Below are positions 48,620 through 56,900 of a stretch of 64,000 nucleotides of DNA, piece by piece (within the stretch, counting starts at the first letter, position 1; the number at the start of each line of letters is the position of its first letter). This stretch comes from Mycolicibacterium litorale (GTDB lineage: Bacteria > Actinomycetota > Actinomycetes > Mycobacteriales > Mycobacteriaceae), in assembly GCF_010731695.1 (NCBI RefSeq), contig NZ_AP022586.1:5022001-5086000 (forward strand), written 5' to 3'. The notes below the pieces were generated by a model. That model saw only the letters and a list, made by a program, of their open reading frames with translations. It had not been told where the DNA came from and made no database searches. The position numbers and the translations under genes are program-made.

Positions 48620-48634
48620 TGAAAATGGTTTTCA
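48620..48634. promoter_or_regulatory. candidate Zur box 3 between aztA and aztB
   Basis: TGAAAATGGTTTTCA matches 14 of 15 positions of the Zur consensus and is a perfect six-base inverted repeat. It sits in the 44-base gap between the divergent starts of aztA and aztB, so one bound Zur dimer could silence both. Confidence 0.8.
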
Positions 48635-48655
48635 TTACTGCTAGAAGTGTACGCC

Positions 48656-50632
48656 ATGACCTACTGGCTGACCGCACCGTTCGAGGCCGACGTCGTCGTG
48701 CGAGCCTTGGCGGCCGGCGTCATCGCCGCCTGCCTGTGCGCCCCCGTCGGATGTTGGGTGGTGTTGCGCGGCAGCGTGTTCCTGGGCGACGCGATGACCC
48801 ACGGCATGCTGCCCGGCGTCGCGCTCGCGGCCCTGCTGGGTGCGAATGTGCTCGTCGGCGGCTTCCTCGCGGCGGTGGCGATGGCGGTCGGCGTGGCCGC
48901 GGTGGGCCGATCGTCGAAGCTCTCCTCGGACACCAGCATCGGGCTGCTGCTCGTCGGCATGCTCGCACTCGGCGTGGTGATCGTCTCCAGGTCGCAGAGT
49001 TTCGCCGTCGACCTCACCGGATTCCTGTTCGGTGACGTGCTGGCCGTCCGCACCGGCGATCTGGTCACGCTGGGCGCCGCGCTGGCCGTCACCCTCGCGG
49101 CGGTGCTGGTCGGTCACCGCGCGTTCGTGGCGGTCACATTCGACCCGCGCAAGGCCACCACGCTCGGCCTGCGTCCCGACCTCGCGATCCCCGCACTCAC
49201 CGTGTTGGTGGCGATCGCGATGGTCGCGTCGTTCCACGTCGTCGGCACGCTGCTGGTACTGGGCCTGCTCATCGCCCCGCCGGCAACGGCCCTGCTCTGG
49301 GCGCGGTCGATTCCGCGGGTGATGGTGCTGGCCGCCGTGATCGGTTGCGTCGCGGTGTATCTCGGTCTGCTCATCTCCTGGCACGCCGATACGGCGGGCG
49401 GCGCGACGATCGCGGGTGTCGCGGTGCTGATGTTCTTCGCCTCGACGGTCGCCAGGCGGATCGTCGCCGCGTGGAAGCCGGTGACCGCGGTCGCGGCGTC
49501 GGCATGCTTCGTGGCGGGGTGCTCCGGTGGGGCCACCGAATCCCCGCAACCGCCCGCCGTAACCGGGGGAGACGAGGTCGTGGTCGAGGGGGCGCGCGAA
49601 CTCGACGGACCGCTGACGCGTCTGGTCCTCGTCGATCCGGCGTCCGGGGCGACAGCGGTCTACGACGCCGTCGACGAAACCGAGACTCCCATCGGCGATT
49701 TCGGGCCGGTAACGTCGATCGACGACGACGGCCGCTTCGCGTACCTGCGGACCGGCGCACGCACCACGATCGTGGACGCCGGCGCATGGACCTTCGACCA
49801 CGGCGACCACTACCACTACTTCGCCACCGAACCCGCGGTCGCCGGAACCCTCGACGTGCCGGCAGCCTCGGTCAGCGCTAACAACTCGGTGGCTGCGGTC
49901 GAGACCACCGGGGGTGCCGTCGAGGTGCTCGACCGGGAACGCCTCGGCCGACGGGCGGTCGAGACGACCGGGGTCGACGGCGACGTCGCCGCCGCGGCAC
50001 CGCTCGGCAGCCGCCTCGTCACGGTCGACCCGGCCGGCCGGGTGCGCGCCACCGCCGACGGCGAGACGATCGATGTCGACGCCCGGTGTCCCGGCGTCAG
50101 CTGGGCGATGGCGTCGCGCCGTGCGGCGGTGTTCGGTTGCGCGACAGGTGCACTGCGGGTCGCGGGCGGCGATGGCACGCCGACCGCGACGACGATCCCG
50201 TACCCAGCGGATGCGCCCGCCCAGCGGCCGGCCACCGTGACCCACCGCGACCGCGCCGACGTCTTCGCCGGCATCGCCGCCGGCCACGTGTGGGTGCTCG
50301 ACAGCAGGCAGCGGTCCTGGGTCCTCATCCCGGCCCCGGACGCGGTGGCGGTGAACACCGCCGGGGACGGCACGGTACTCGTCCTGCACCGCGACGGCAC
50401 CCTGGCCGCCGTGGACGTGACGACCCGCTCCGAGACCGCGCGCATCCCGTTGCTCGACGGCGTGCGCCCCGACGGCCCGGCCCCGGTCGTCGAGATCGAT
50501 TCCGACCGCGCGTATGTGAACAACGCCGCGGCGCGCGAGGTGTACGAGATCGACTACGCCGACGGGCTGCGCATCGCGCGTACGTTGCGCACCGAGGTGT
50601 CACCGGGCCTGATGGTCGAGGCCGGCCGGTGA
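48656..50632 (+). CDS. aztB: AztB zinc permease fused to an AztD-like beta-propeller
   Basis: A 658-residue open frame. Residues 1-275 form a complete ABC-3 (ZnuB/MntB) permease with about eight membrane segments, including FLGDAMTHGMLPG and FHVVGTLLVLGLLIAPP. Residues 276-289 read VTAVAASACFVAGC, a lipoprotein-like signal with a lipobox at C289. Residues 300-658 resemble the AztD zinc metallochaperone propeller, with a histidine cluster at H382, H385 and H387 (DHGDHYHY). AztB is normally a separate protein of about 290 residues. An internal GTG at 49481 with GGAAG just upstream might allow separate translation. The stop overlaps aztC (GTGA). Confidence 0.85.
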   Translation: MTYWLTAPFEADVVVRALAAGVIAACLCAPVGCWVVLRGSVFLGDAMTHGMLPGVALAALLGANVLVGGFLAAVAMAVGVAAVGRSSKLSSDTSIGLLLVGMLALGVVIVSRSQSFAVDLTGFLFGDVLAVRTGDLVTLGAALAVTLAAVLVGHRAFVAVTFDPRKATTLGLRPDLAIPALTVLVAIAMVASFHVVGTLLVLGLLIAPPATALLWARSIPRVMVLAAVIGCVAVYLGLLISWHADTAGGATIAGVAVLMFFASTVARRIVAAWKPVTAVAASACFVAGCSGGATESPQPPAVTGGDEVVVEGARELDGPLTRLVLVDPASGATAVYDAVDETETPIGDFGPVTSIDDDGRFAYLRTGARTTIVDAGAWTFDHGDHYHYFATEPAVAGTLDVPAASVSANNSVAAVETTGGAVEVLDRERLGRRAVETTGVDGDVAAAAPLGSRLVTVDPAGRVRATADGETIDVDARCPGVSWAMASRRAAVFGCATGALRVAGGDGTPTATTIPYPADAPAQRPATVTHRDRADVFAGIAAGHVWVLDSRQRSWVLIPAPDAVAVNTAGDGTVLVLHRDGTLAAVDVTTRSETARIPLLDGVRPDGPAPVVEIDSDRAYVNNAAAREVYEIDYADGLRIARTLRTEVSPGLMVEAGR

Positions 50633-51534
50633 TCCGACGGTGCGTCGCGTGGATACTCACCCTCAGCGTCGCCGCACTGACCGCCTGTGACACAACACCA
50701 TCGGCGCGCGAGATCATCGTCACCACCAACATCATCGGTGACGTCGTGCGCAACGTGGTCGGCGACACCGCACCCGTACGGGTGCTGATGCAGCCGAACG
50801 CCGACCCGCACTCGTTCGCGCTCTCCGCGCAGGACGCGGCCGCGCTGTCGACCGCGAGTCTGATCGTCTCCAACGGCCTCGGCCTCGAGGAGGGCATCGC
50901 CCGGCACGTGCAGACCGCGGCCGAGGACGGGGTGCCGACACTGGCCGTCGGTGACCGCATCGATCCGATCCGCTACACGCAGGGCGACTCCGCCGGTGCA
51001 CCGGATCCGCACTTCTGGATGGACCCCCGGCGCATGATCGCCGCCGTCGACGCCGTGGCGGAGACCGTCAGCCGCGAGGTCGAGGGCATCGACGCCGCGG
51101 CCGTGGACCGCAACGCCGAACGCTATCGCGAGCAACTGCGGGCGCTCGATGCGTCGATGTCCCAGCAGTTCACCGGGATCCCGGCCGATCGCAGGAAGCT
51201 CGTCACCAACCACCATGTGCTCGGCTACCTCGCCGACCGGTTCGGTTTCGCGGTCGTCGGTGCGATCGTGCCGAGCGGCACCACACTCGCCGCGCCGAGT
51301 TCGTCGGACCTGCAGTCGCTGGTGTCGGCCATCCGATCGGCGCGGGTGCCCGCGATCTTCGTCGATTCGTCACAGCCCGAGCGGTTGGCGCGGGTGCTGG
51401 CCGAACAGGCCGGGGTCCGGGTGCGGATCGTCGCCCTCTACACCGAATCCCTCAGTGCGCCTGGCACACCCGGCGCCACCTACCTCGACATGATGCGCGC
51501 CGACACCGACGCCATCGTCAACGGCCTGCGCTGA
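50629..51534 (+). CDS. aztC: zinc ABC transporter substrate-binding protein AztC
   Basis: A 301-residue cluster A-I metal-binding lipoprotein with lipobox LTAC near residue 20. Zinc ligands typical of AztC are visible: His in NADPHSFALS, His in PDPHFWMDP, His in TNHHVLGYLADRFG, and Asp in FVDSSQPERL. The long His-rich loop of ZnuA is missing. It receives zinc directly or from AztD and delivers it to AztB. The GTG start overlaps the aztB stop (GTGA), and aztD follows after 32 bases. Confidence 0.9.
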   Translation: MIRRCVAWILTLSVAALTACDTTPSAREIIVTTNIIGDVVRNVVGDTAPVRVLMQPNADPHSFALSAQDAAALSTASLIVSNGLGLEEGIARHVQTAAEDGVPTLAVGDRIDPIRYTQGDSAGAPDPHFWMDPRRMIAAVDAVAETVSREVEGIDAAAVDRNAERYREQLRALDASMSQQFTGIPADRRKLVTNHHVLGYLADRFGFAVVGAIVPSGTTLAAPSSSDLQSLVSAIRSARVPAIFVDSSQPERLARVLAEQAGVRVRIVALYTESLSAPGTPGATYLDMMRADTDAIVNGLR

Positions 51535-51566
51535 ACGCCGGCCAACCCGTGAATCGAAGGAGCGAT

Positions 51567-52739
51567 ATGAACAGTCAGCGGTGGATGTACCGCGTCGGCG
51601 CGGCGACCGCCACGGTGGCCGCACTGGCGGCGTGTTCGGACAGCGGTTCGCCCGCACCGCAGGCGCAGGCCCAACCCGTCAACGAGCCCCTGGTCGCCAC
51701 GTACGACGGCGGGCTCTACGTCCTCGACGGTGAGACGCTCGAGGTCGAGCAGGACATCCCGCTCGACGGCTTCCTGCGGGTCAATCCCGCCGGCGACGAC
51801 GCCCACGTCCTGGTCACCACCGACGAAGGATTCCGCATCCTCGACGCTGCCCGCGGACAACTGACCGACCACACGTTTCCCGCCGCCGACGCCGGCCACG
51901 TCGTGAACCACGGCGAACACACCGTGCTGTTCGCCGACGGGTCGGGTGAGATCACCGCCTTCGATCCGCACGCGCTGGAGAACGGCGGGCTGCCGGAGAC
52001 CGAGACGTTCACGACGCCGCAGGCCCACCACGGGGTGGCGGTGATCCTGTCCGACGGCACCCTGGTGCACAGCATCGGCGACTCCGAGAAGCGCACGGGG
52101 GCCGTGGCGATGCAAGGTGGTCGCGAGATCGCCCGCAGCGAGGAATGCCCCGGCATCCACGGCGAGTCGGTGGCCGCCGACGAGGTGGTCATCCTCGGGT
52201 GTGAGAACGGCGTGCTCGAGTACGCGAACGGAAAATTCACCAAGATCCCGAGCCCGACGCCCTACGGGCGGACCGGGAACACCCGCGGCCACGAGGATTC
52301 GGCCGTGGTGCTCGGTGACATGAAGGTCGATCCGGACGCCGAGTTGGAGCGCCCGCAGCAGTTCGCGCTGATCGACACCGCCACCGACCGGCTCGAGGTC
52401 GTGCAGATGCCACCAGCGGTGAGTTACTGGTTTCGGTCGCTGGGCCGGGGTCCGCAGGCCGAAGCACTGATCATGGGGACCGACGGAAAGCTCTACGTGT
52501 TCGACCCGGTCACCGCGGACATGGTCAAAGCCGTTCAGGTGACGCAGCCGTGGACCGAGCCGGACGATTGGCAGGACCCCGCCCCCGCGGTGTTCACCCG
52601 CGAGGACGCGGTCTACGTCACCGATCCCGCGGCCAAGCAGATCCACCTCGTCGACCTGCAGGCCGGGACCGTCACCGCGTCCGCGACGCTCGAACAGGCA
52701 CCGAACGAGCTCAGTGGCCCCGTCGGCCACGATCACTGA
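51567..52739 (+). CDS. aztD: zinc metallochaperone AztD
   Basis: A 390-residue exported protein with lipobox LAAC and a predicted beta-propeller. In Paracoccus AztD binds zinc and passes it to AztC (established knowledge). Histidine groups that could bind zinc include HVVNHGEH, QAHHGV, GIHGES and the extreme C-terminal GHDH. The ATG follows a good GAAGGAG site. The propeller half of the upstream AztB fusion is a divergent relative, so this locus encodes two AztD-type domains. It ends 10 bases from the convergent bluB. Confidence 0.88.
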   Translation: MNSQRWMYRVGAATATVAALAACSDSGSPAPQAQAQPVNEPLVATYDGGLYVLDGETLEVEQDIPLDGFLRVNPAGDDAHVLVTTDEGFRILDAARGQLTDHTFPAADAGHVVNHGEHTVLFADGSGEITAFDPHALENGGLPETETFTTPQAHHGVAVILSDGTLVHSIGDSEKRTGAVAMQGGREIARSEECPGIHGESVAADEVVILGCENGVLEYANGKFTKIPSPTPYGRTGNTRGHEDSAVVLGDMKVDPDAELERPQQFALIDTATDRLEVVQMPPAVSYWFRSLGRGPQAEALIMGTDGKLYVFDPVTADMVKAVQVTQPWTEPDDWQDPAPAVFTREDAVYVTDPAAKQIHLVDLQAGTVTASATLEQAPNELSGPVGHDH

Positions 52740-52749
52740 AGTCGACTGG

Positions 52750-53391
52750 CTACCAGCGATTTTCGCTGATGAACTCGGCCAGTGGGCGGGTATACGCCCA
52801 CTGGTCGAGTTCGAGTTGGGGGCGCTCGGGGAACTCCGGCACCGGCCCGAGGCAGAGCACCGCCACGGGGTCCGCACCGTCGGGCATCCCGAGCAGGCCG
52901 GCGAGCCGGCGCGGGTCGAAGATCGACACCCAGCCCATGCCGAGGCCCTCGGTGCGCGCCGCCAGCCACAGGTTCTGGATCGCACACGACACCGACGCCA
53001 GATCCATGTGGGGCAGCGTGCGCCGGCCGAACACGTGCTGTTCGCGGCCCTCACGCAGCGCGACCACGAGCAGCTCCGCACAGTCGAGAATGCCCTCGAC
53101 CTTGAGCGCCAGGAACTCCTCACCGCGCGGGCCGAGCGCCGCCGCGGTGCGGTGGCGTTCCTCGTCGACCAGGGCGTGGATGTCGCGCCGGACGGCGGGA
53201 TCGGTGATGCGGATGAAGCGCCACGGCTGCATCAGCCCGACGTTGGGGGCGGCGTGCGCGGCGGCCAGCAGGCGGGTGAGGACGTCGTCGGACACCGTCT
53301 CGCCGGCGACGAACCGCCGCATGTCGCGGCGTTCGGCGATGGCGCGGTACACGGCGTGGCGTTCGGCGTCGGTGAACGCGTGGTCGGTCAC
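52750..53391 (-). CDS. bluB: 5,6-dimethylbenzimidazole synthase BluB
   Basis: A 213-residue nitroreductase-fold enzyme that converts reduced FMN with oxygen to dimethylbenzimidazole, the lower ligand of vitamin B12. RRDMRRF at the N-terminus, HAAPNVGLMQPWRFI and GLGMGWVSIFDP are characteristic of BluB rather than ordinary nitroreductases. The GTG start has TAAGCT six bases upstream, suggesting a leaderless mRNA. It sits between the two zinc transporter operons, with no other cobalamin synthesis gene close by. Confidence 0.85.
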   Translation of the reverse strand: MTDHAFTDAERHAVYRAIAERRDMRRFVAGETVSDDVLTRLLAAAHAAPNVGLMQPWRFIRITDPAVRRDIHALVDEERHRTAAALGPRGEEFLALKVEGILDCAELLVVALREGREQHVFGRRTLPHMDLASVSCAIQNLWLAARTEGLGMGWVSIFDPRRLAGLLGMPDGADPVAVLCLGPVPEFPERPQLELDQWAYTRPLAEFISENRW

Positions 53392-53397
53392 GGCGCC

Positions 53398-53403
53398 AGC
53401 TTA
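53398..53403 (-). promoter_or_regulatory. candidate leaderless -10 element of bluB (TAAGCT)
   Basis: TAAGCT followed by GGC reads on the minus strand, ending six bases before the bluB GTG. It repeats the string found before lysS and cysS. Confidence 0.42.
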
Positions 53404-53423
53404 GGGATGGCACGATCGGAGAG

Positions 53424-54257
53424 GTGACACGCGCCGACGTCCTGATCACCGCGGCGGAACTGGCCGAGCACCTCGCCACCGGACGCCCGGTCACCGTCCT
53501 CGACGTCCGTTGGGAGCTGGCACGCCCCGATGGCCGCGAGGCCTACGCCCGCGGCCACGTGCCCGGCGCGGTCTACGTCTCCCTCGACGACGAGCTGAGC
53601 GACCACACGGTCGCCGGACGTGGCCGCCATCCGCTCCCCACCGGAGCGTCGGTCGAGGCGGCGGCCCGCCGGTGGGGTGTGCGCGACGGTGTCCTCACCG
53701 TCGTCTACGACGACTGGAACCGCGCCGGTTCGGCGCGCGCGTGGTGGGTGCTGACGGCGGCGGGTGTCGATCGGGTGCGCATCCTCGATGGCGGGCTGGC
53801 CGCCTGGGTCGCGTCCGGCGGAGCGCTCGAGACCGGTCGGGTCACGCCGTCGCCGGGTGACGTCCGCGTCATCCACGACGACCTGTACCGCGGCGCGCTG
53901 CCGACTCTGACGGCCGACGACGTCGCGCAGTTCGACGGACTGCTGCTCGACGCCAGGGTGCCGGAACGGTTCCGCGGCGAGGTGGAACCGGTCGACCCGG
54001 TGGCCGGGCACATCCCCGGCGCCCAGAACGCACCGAGCACCGGGCTGCTCGACGCCGACGGTGTGTTCCGTGCCGATGCCGCGCTGCTCGACCGCGCGAG
54101 CCGCGCGGGACCCGTCGGCGCGTACTGCGGATCCGGGGTCACGGCGGCGGTCCTGGTCGCGGCGATGCGCGCCGAGGGTGTGGAGGCGGCACTGTTCCCG
54201 GGCTCATGGTCGCAGTGGTGCGCCGAACCGGAGCGCGCGGTGGCCACCGGGGCCTGA
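53424..54257 (+). CDS. rhodanese-type sulfurtransferase
   Basis: A 277-residue two-domain sulfurtransferase. The N-terminal domain is inactive, as usual. The C-terminal active-site loop is YCGSGVTA, with Cys followed by Gly-Ser-Gly-Val-Thr; this loop is typical of 3-mercaptopyruvate sulfurtransferases more than thiosulfate enzymes. GHIPGAQNAPS is another family motif. The GTG start follows GGAGAG. It is divergent from bluB by 32 bases and lies directly before the Zur-box/znuA region. Confidence 0.88.
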   Translation: MTRADVLITAAELAEHLATGRPVTVLDVRWELARPDGREAYARGHVPGAVYVSLDDELSDHTVAGRGRHPLPTGASVEAAARRWGVRDGVLTVVYDDWNRAGSARAWWVLTAAGVDRVRILDGGLAAWVASGGALETGRVTPSPGDVRVIHDDLYRGALPTLTADDVAQFDGLLLDARVPERFRGEVEPVDPVAGHIPGAQNAPSTGLLDADGVFRADAALLDRASRAGPVGAYCGSGVTAAVLVAAMRAEGVEAALFPGSWSQWCAEPERAVATGA

Positions 54258-54280
54258 CCGGCCCGAATCGCATCTGGAAA

Positions 54281-54295
54281 TGCAAACCGTTATCG
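54281..54295. promoter_or_regulatory. weak candidate Zur box 4 and znuA promoter
   Basis: TGCAAACCGTTATCG matches 9 of 15 Zur consensus positions. TATCGT (54291-54296) inside it is a possible -10 lying six bases before the znuA GTG, so a bound repressor would block a leaderless promoter. Confidence 0.45.
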
Positions 54296-54302
54296 TTAAT
54301 CG

Positions 54303-55247
54303 GTGATCCTCAGCCCCCGACGTCTCCTGGTCGCCGGCCTCGCGGCCACGGTCCTTTCGTTCGTGACCGTCGCATGCTCGGGTGGAGAGCAGCCCGCCCC
54401 CACCGCGCAACCCAGCGGGGACTGCCCGGCGGAGCCGCTGTCGGTGGTGGTGAGCGTCGACCAGTGGGGCAGCATCGTCTCCCAGCTCGCGGGCGAGTGC
54501 GCCACCGTCAACACCGTGGTCTCCGGGTCCTCCGTCGATCCCCACGACTTCGAACCCGCCCCCAAGGACGCGGCACTGTTCGAGGACGCGCAGTTGATCG
54601 TCGTCAACGGCGGCCACTACGACGAGTGGGCCACCAAACTGGCCGCCGGATCGGCGCCGGACGCCCCGGTGATCGACGCGGTGGAGCTCAGTGGCGGCGC
54701 CGCGCACGCCGAGGAGTCCAACCCGCACGTCTGGTACAACCCCGCCGCGGTCACCGCCGTCGCCGATGCGGTCACCGCCGAATTCGCCAAGCTGGCCCCG
54801 GCCGCCGAGGACTACTTCACCGAACGACACGCGGAATTCGGGGATTCGCTCGCGACCTACCACCAGATCGTCGGCTCACTGAAGGCCACCGCCGGCGGTA
54901 AGACCTACGCCGCCACCGAGAGCGTCTTCGACGAGATGGCCGCAGCCGTCGGGTTGGTCAACCGCACCCCGCCCGGCTACCAGGCCGCCGCCGCACATGA
55001 GAGCGACCCGTCGCCCGCCGACCTCGACGCGTTCCTGCGGCTGCTGGGAGATCGCGGGGTCGACGTGCTGATCTACAACGTGCAAACCGAAGGGTCGGTG
55101 CCGCAACAGATCCGGGCCGCCGCCGAACAGGCCGGTGTGCCCGTCGTCGAGGTGACCGAGTCCATGCCGCCCGGCGCCGACTCGTTCGAGTCATGGCAGG
55201 TCGGCCAACTCTCCGCGCTGGCCGAGGCGCTCGGTGTCGGCGGCTGA
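54303..55247 (+). CDS. znuA: zinc ABC transporter substrate-binding lipoprotein
   Basis: A 314-residue cluster A-I metal-binding lipoprotein with lipobox TVAC. Ligand positions include His in SVDPHDFEP and His in NPHVWYNP. The third site is TESVFDEM, with Glu where many ZnuA proteins have His, a pattern common in actinobacterial relatives. The GTG start is supported by an adjacent promoter. It overlaps znuC by 14 bases. This is the second zinc importer in the island. Confidence 0.9.
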   Translation: MILSPRRLLVAGLAATVLSFVTVACSGGEQPAPTAQPSGDCPAEPLSVVVSVDQWGSIVSQLAGECATVNTVVSGSSVDPHDFEPAPKDAALFEDAQLIVVNGGHYDEWATKLAAGSAPDAPVIDAVELSGGAAHAEESNPHVWYNPAAVTAVADAVTAEFAKLAPAAEDYFTERHAEFGDSLATYHQIVGSLKATAGGKTYAATESVFDEMAAAVGLVNRTPPGYQAAAAHESDPSPADLDAFLRLLGDRGVDVLIYNVQTEGSVPQQIRAAAEQAGVPVVEVTESMPPGADSFESWQVGQLSALAEALGVGG

Positions 55248-56007
55248 GCCGGCGCTGACGTTCCGCGGCGTCAGCGTCGTCCGGGGCCGTCGCACGGTCT
55301 GGTCGCAGGCTGACTTCGACGTGCCCGCGGGCGGGGTCGTCGCGGTCATCGGCAGCAACGGGGCCGGTAAGACCACGCTGCTGCAGGTGGTGCTCGGCCT
55401 GCTCACCCCCGCCACCGGCCGGGTCGAGGTGTTCGGGAAGCCGCCGGGTGCGCTCAACGGCCAGATCGGTTACGTGCCGCAGAATTACGGGTCGAACCCG
55501 GGCGAGGCCGTCCGCGCCCGCGATGCGGTCATGCTCGGCCTCAATGGGCACCGCTGGGGGCTGGGGCTGGCCTCGCGGGAGGATCGTGCGCGCGTCGACA
55601 AGGTGCTCGCCGCCGTCGACGCGACGGCGTTCGCCGACCGAAGGCTCTCCCAGCTGTCGGGTGGGCAGCGCCAACGTGTCGCGCTCGCCGAAGCACTGGT
55701 CGGCCGTCCCAAGATGCTGATCCTCGACGAACCGCTGGCCGCGCTCGACATGCGCAGCCAGCACGAACTCGTCGCGCTCGTGAAGACCGTCAACGCCGAA
55801 TTCGGTGTCACCGTGCTGGTGGTCGCCCACGACCTCAACCCGCTGCTACCGATCCTCACCGGCGCGATCTACCTGCTCGACGGCCATCCGCACTACGACT
55901 CGCTCGACGGGGTGGTCGACGAGAAACTGCTCACCCACCTGTACGGCGCCGCGGTCGAGGTGGTGCACACCCCACAGGGTGATCTCTACGTGCGGAGGAT
56001 GCGGTGA
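55234..56007 (+). CDS. znuC: zinc ABC transporter ATP-binding protein
   Basis: A 257-residue ABC ATPase with Walker A GSNGAGKT, signature LSQLSGGQRQRV and Walker B MLILDEPLAALD. The GTG at 55234 gives MSAAEPALTFRG and overlaps znuA by 14 bases; the stop overlaps znuB as GTGA. It energises the ZnuB permease and is longer than AztA, with an additional C-terminal segment (LLTHLYGAAVEVVHTPQGD). Confidence 0.92.
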   Translation: MSAAEPALTFRGVSVVRGRRTVWSQADFDVPAGGVVAVIGSNGAGKTTLLQVVLGLLTPATGRVEVFGKPPGALNGQIGYVPQNYGSNPGEAVRARDAVMLGLNGHRWGLGLASREDRARVDKVLAAVDATAFADRRLSQLSGGQRQRVALAEALVGRPKMLILDEPLAALDMRSQHELVALVKTVNAEFGVTVLVVAHDLNPLLPILTGAIYLLDGHPHYDSLDGVVDEKLLTHLYGAAVEVVHTPQGDLYVRRMR

Positions 56008-56870
56008 CCACGACCGTGGTGGCGCTGAGCTACCAGGACAACTGGTGGCAGATCCTCTCCTCCAGCTTCATGCGCAACGCGCTGGTGGGCGGCACCATCG
56101 TCGCGCTGGCCGCCGGGCTGATCGGCTACTTCGTCGTCGTGCGCAACACCGCGTTCGCCGCGCACGCGCTCGCCCACATCGGGCTGCCGGGTGCGACAGG
56201 CGCGGCGCTGCTCGGGCTGCCGGTGGTGTTGGGTCTCGGCGTGTTCTGCATCGGCGGTGCCCTGGTGATCGGGGCGCTGGGCAGACGGGCGGCCGACCGG
56301 GAGGTCGCGACCGGCACGGTGCTGGCGATGGCGACCGGCCTGGGCCTGCTGTTCAACTCCTTGGCGACCCGCAATTCAGGGACGTTGACGAACGTCCTGT
56401 TCGGCAACCTGCTGGCGATCACCGGCGAACAGATCGTGTCGTTCGCGGTGCTGCTCGGCGTGCTGGCGGCCGGCATCGGCGTGATCTACCGCCCGCTGTT
56501 GTTCACCTCCGTCAACGCCCAGGTGGCCGACGCGAAGGGGGTTCCGGTGCGCGGACTCTCGGTCGTGTTCATGGTGCTGCTCGGCCTGACGATCACGATG
56601 GCGGTGCAGGCGGTCGGGACGCTGCTGCTGTTCGCGTTGGTGGTGACGCCCGCCGCGGCGGCGATCATGCTGACCGCGCGGCCCGCGGCGGCGATTGCGC
56701 TGTCGACGGCGATCAACCTGGTGGCGGTGTGGGCCGGCCTCGCGCTGTCCGCGATGTTCAACGCCCCGCCCAGCTTCATCATCGTGACGATCGCCTGCGG
56801 TGTCTGGGCGGTCGTGTGGGCGGTCGAACGCGGGCTGCGTTCGTCTGCCGACCGCGTGCTGGTGACGTGA
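56004..56870 (+). CDS. znuB: zinc ABC transporter permease
   Basis: A 288-residue ABC-3 family permease with about eight membrane segments. FAAHALAHIGLPGATGAALLG (residues around 51-71) and VGTLLLFALVVTPAAAA are family motifs. The GTG start overlaps znuC. Unlike the AztB permease of the same island it has a normal length and a normal short C-terminus, which makes it a useful comparison for the fusion. The LacI gene follows after 30 bases. Confidence 0.92.
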   Translation: MTTTVVALSYQDNWWQILSSSFMRNALVGGTIVALAAGLIGYFVVVRNTAFAAHALAHIGLPGATGAALLGLPVVLGLGVFCIGGALVIGALGRRAADREVATGTVLAMATGLGLLFNSLATRNSGTLTNVLFGNLLAITGEQIVSFAVLLGVLAAGIGVIYRPLLFTSVNAQVADAKGVPVRGLSVVFMVLLGLTITMAVQAVGTLLLFALVVTPAAAAIMLTARPAAAIALSTAINLVAVWAGLALSAMFNAPPSFIIVTIACGVWAVVWAVERGLRSSADRVLVT

Positions 56871-56886
56871 CCGCGGCCGCATCGGC

Positions 56887-56892
56887 TAACGT
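56887..56892 (+). promoter_or_regulatory. candidate leaderless -10 element of the LacI gene (TAACGT)
   Basis: TAACGT lies eight bases before the ATG at 56901, in the 30-base gap after znuB, so the regulator may have its own promoter. Confidence 0.35.
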
Positions 56893-56900
56893 CACAGAGC

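Noticed and set aside
43304..56870. Mobile genomic island with integrase or attachment sites
   Set aside because: I found no integrase, transposase, tRNA or flanking direct repeat, and codon use matches the surroundings. The block looks like normal chromosomal content.
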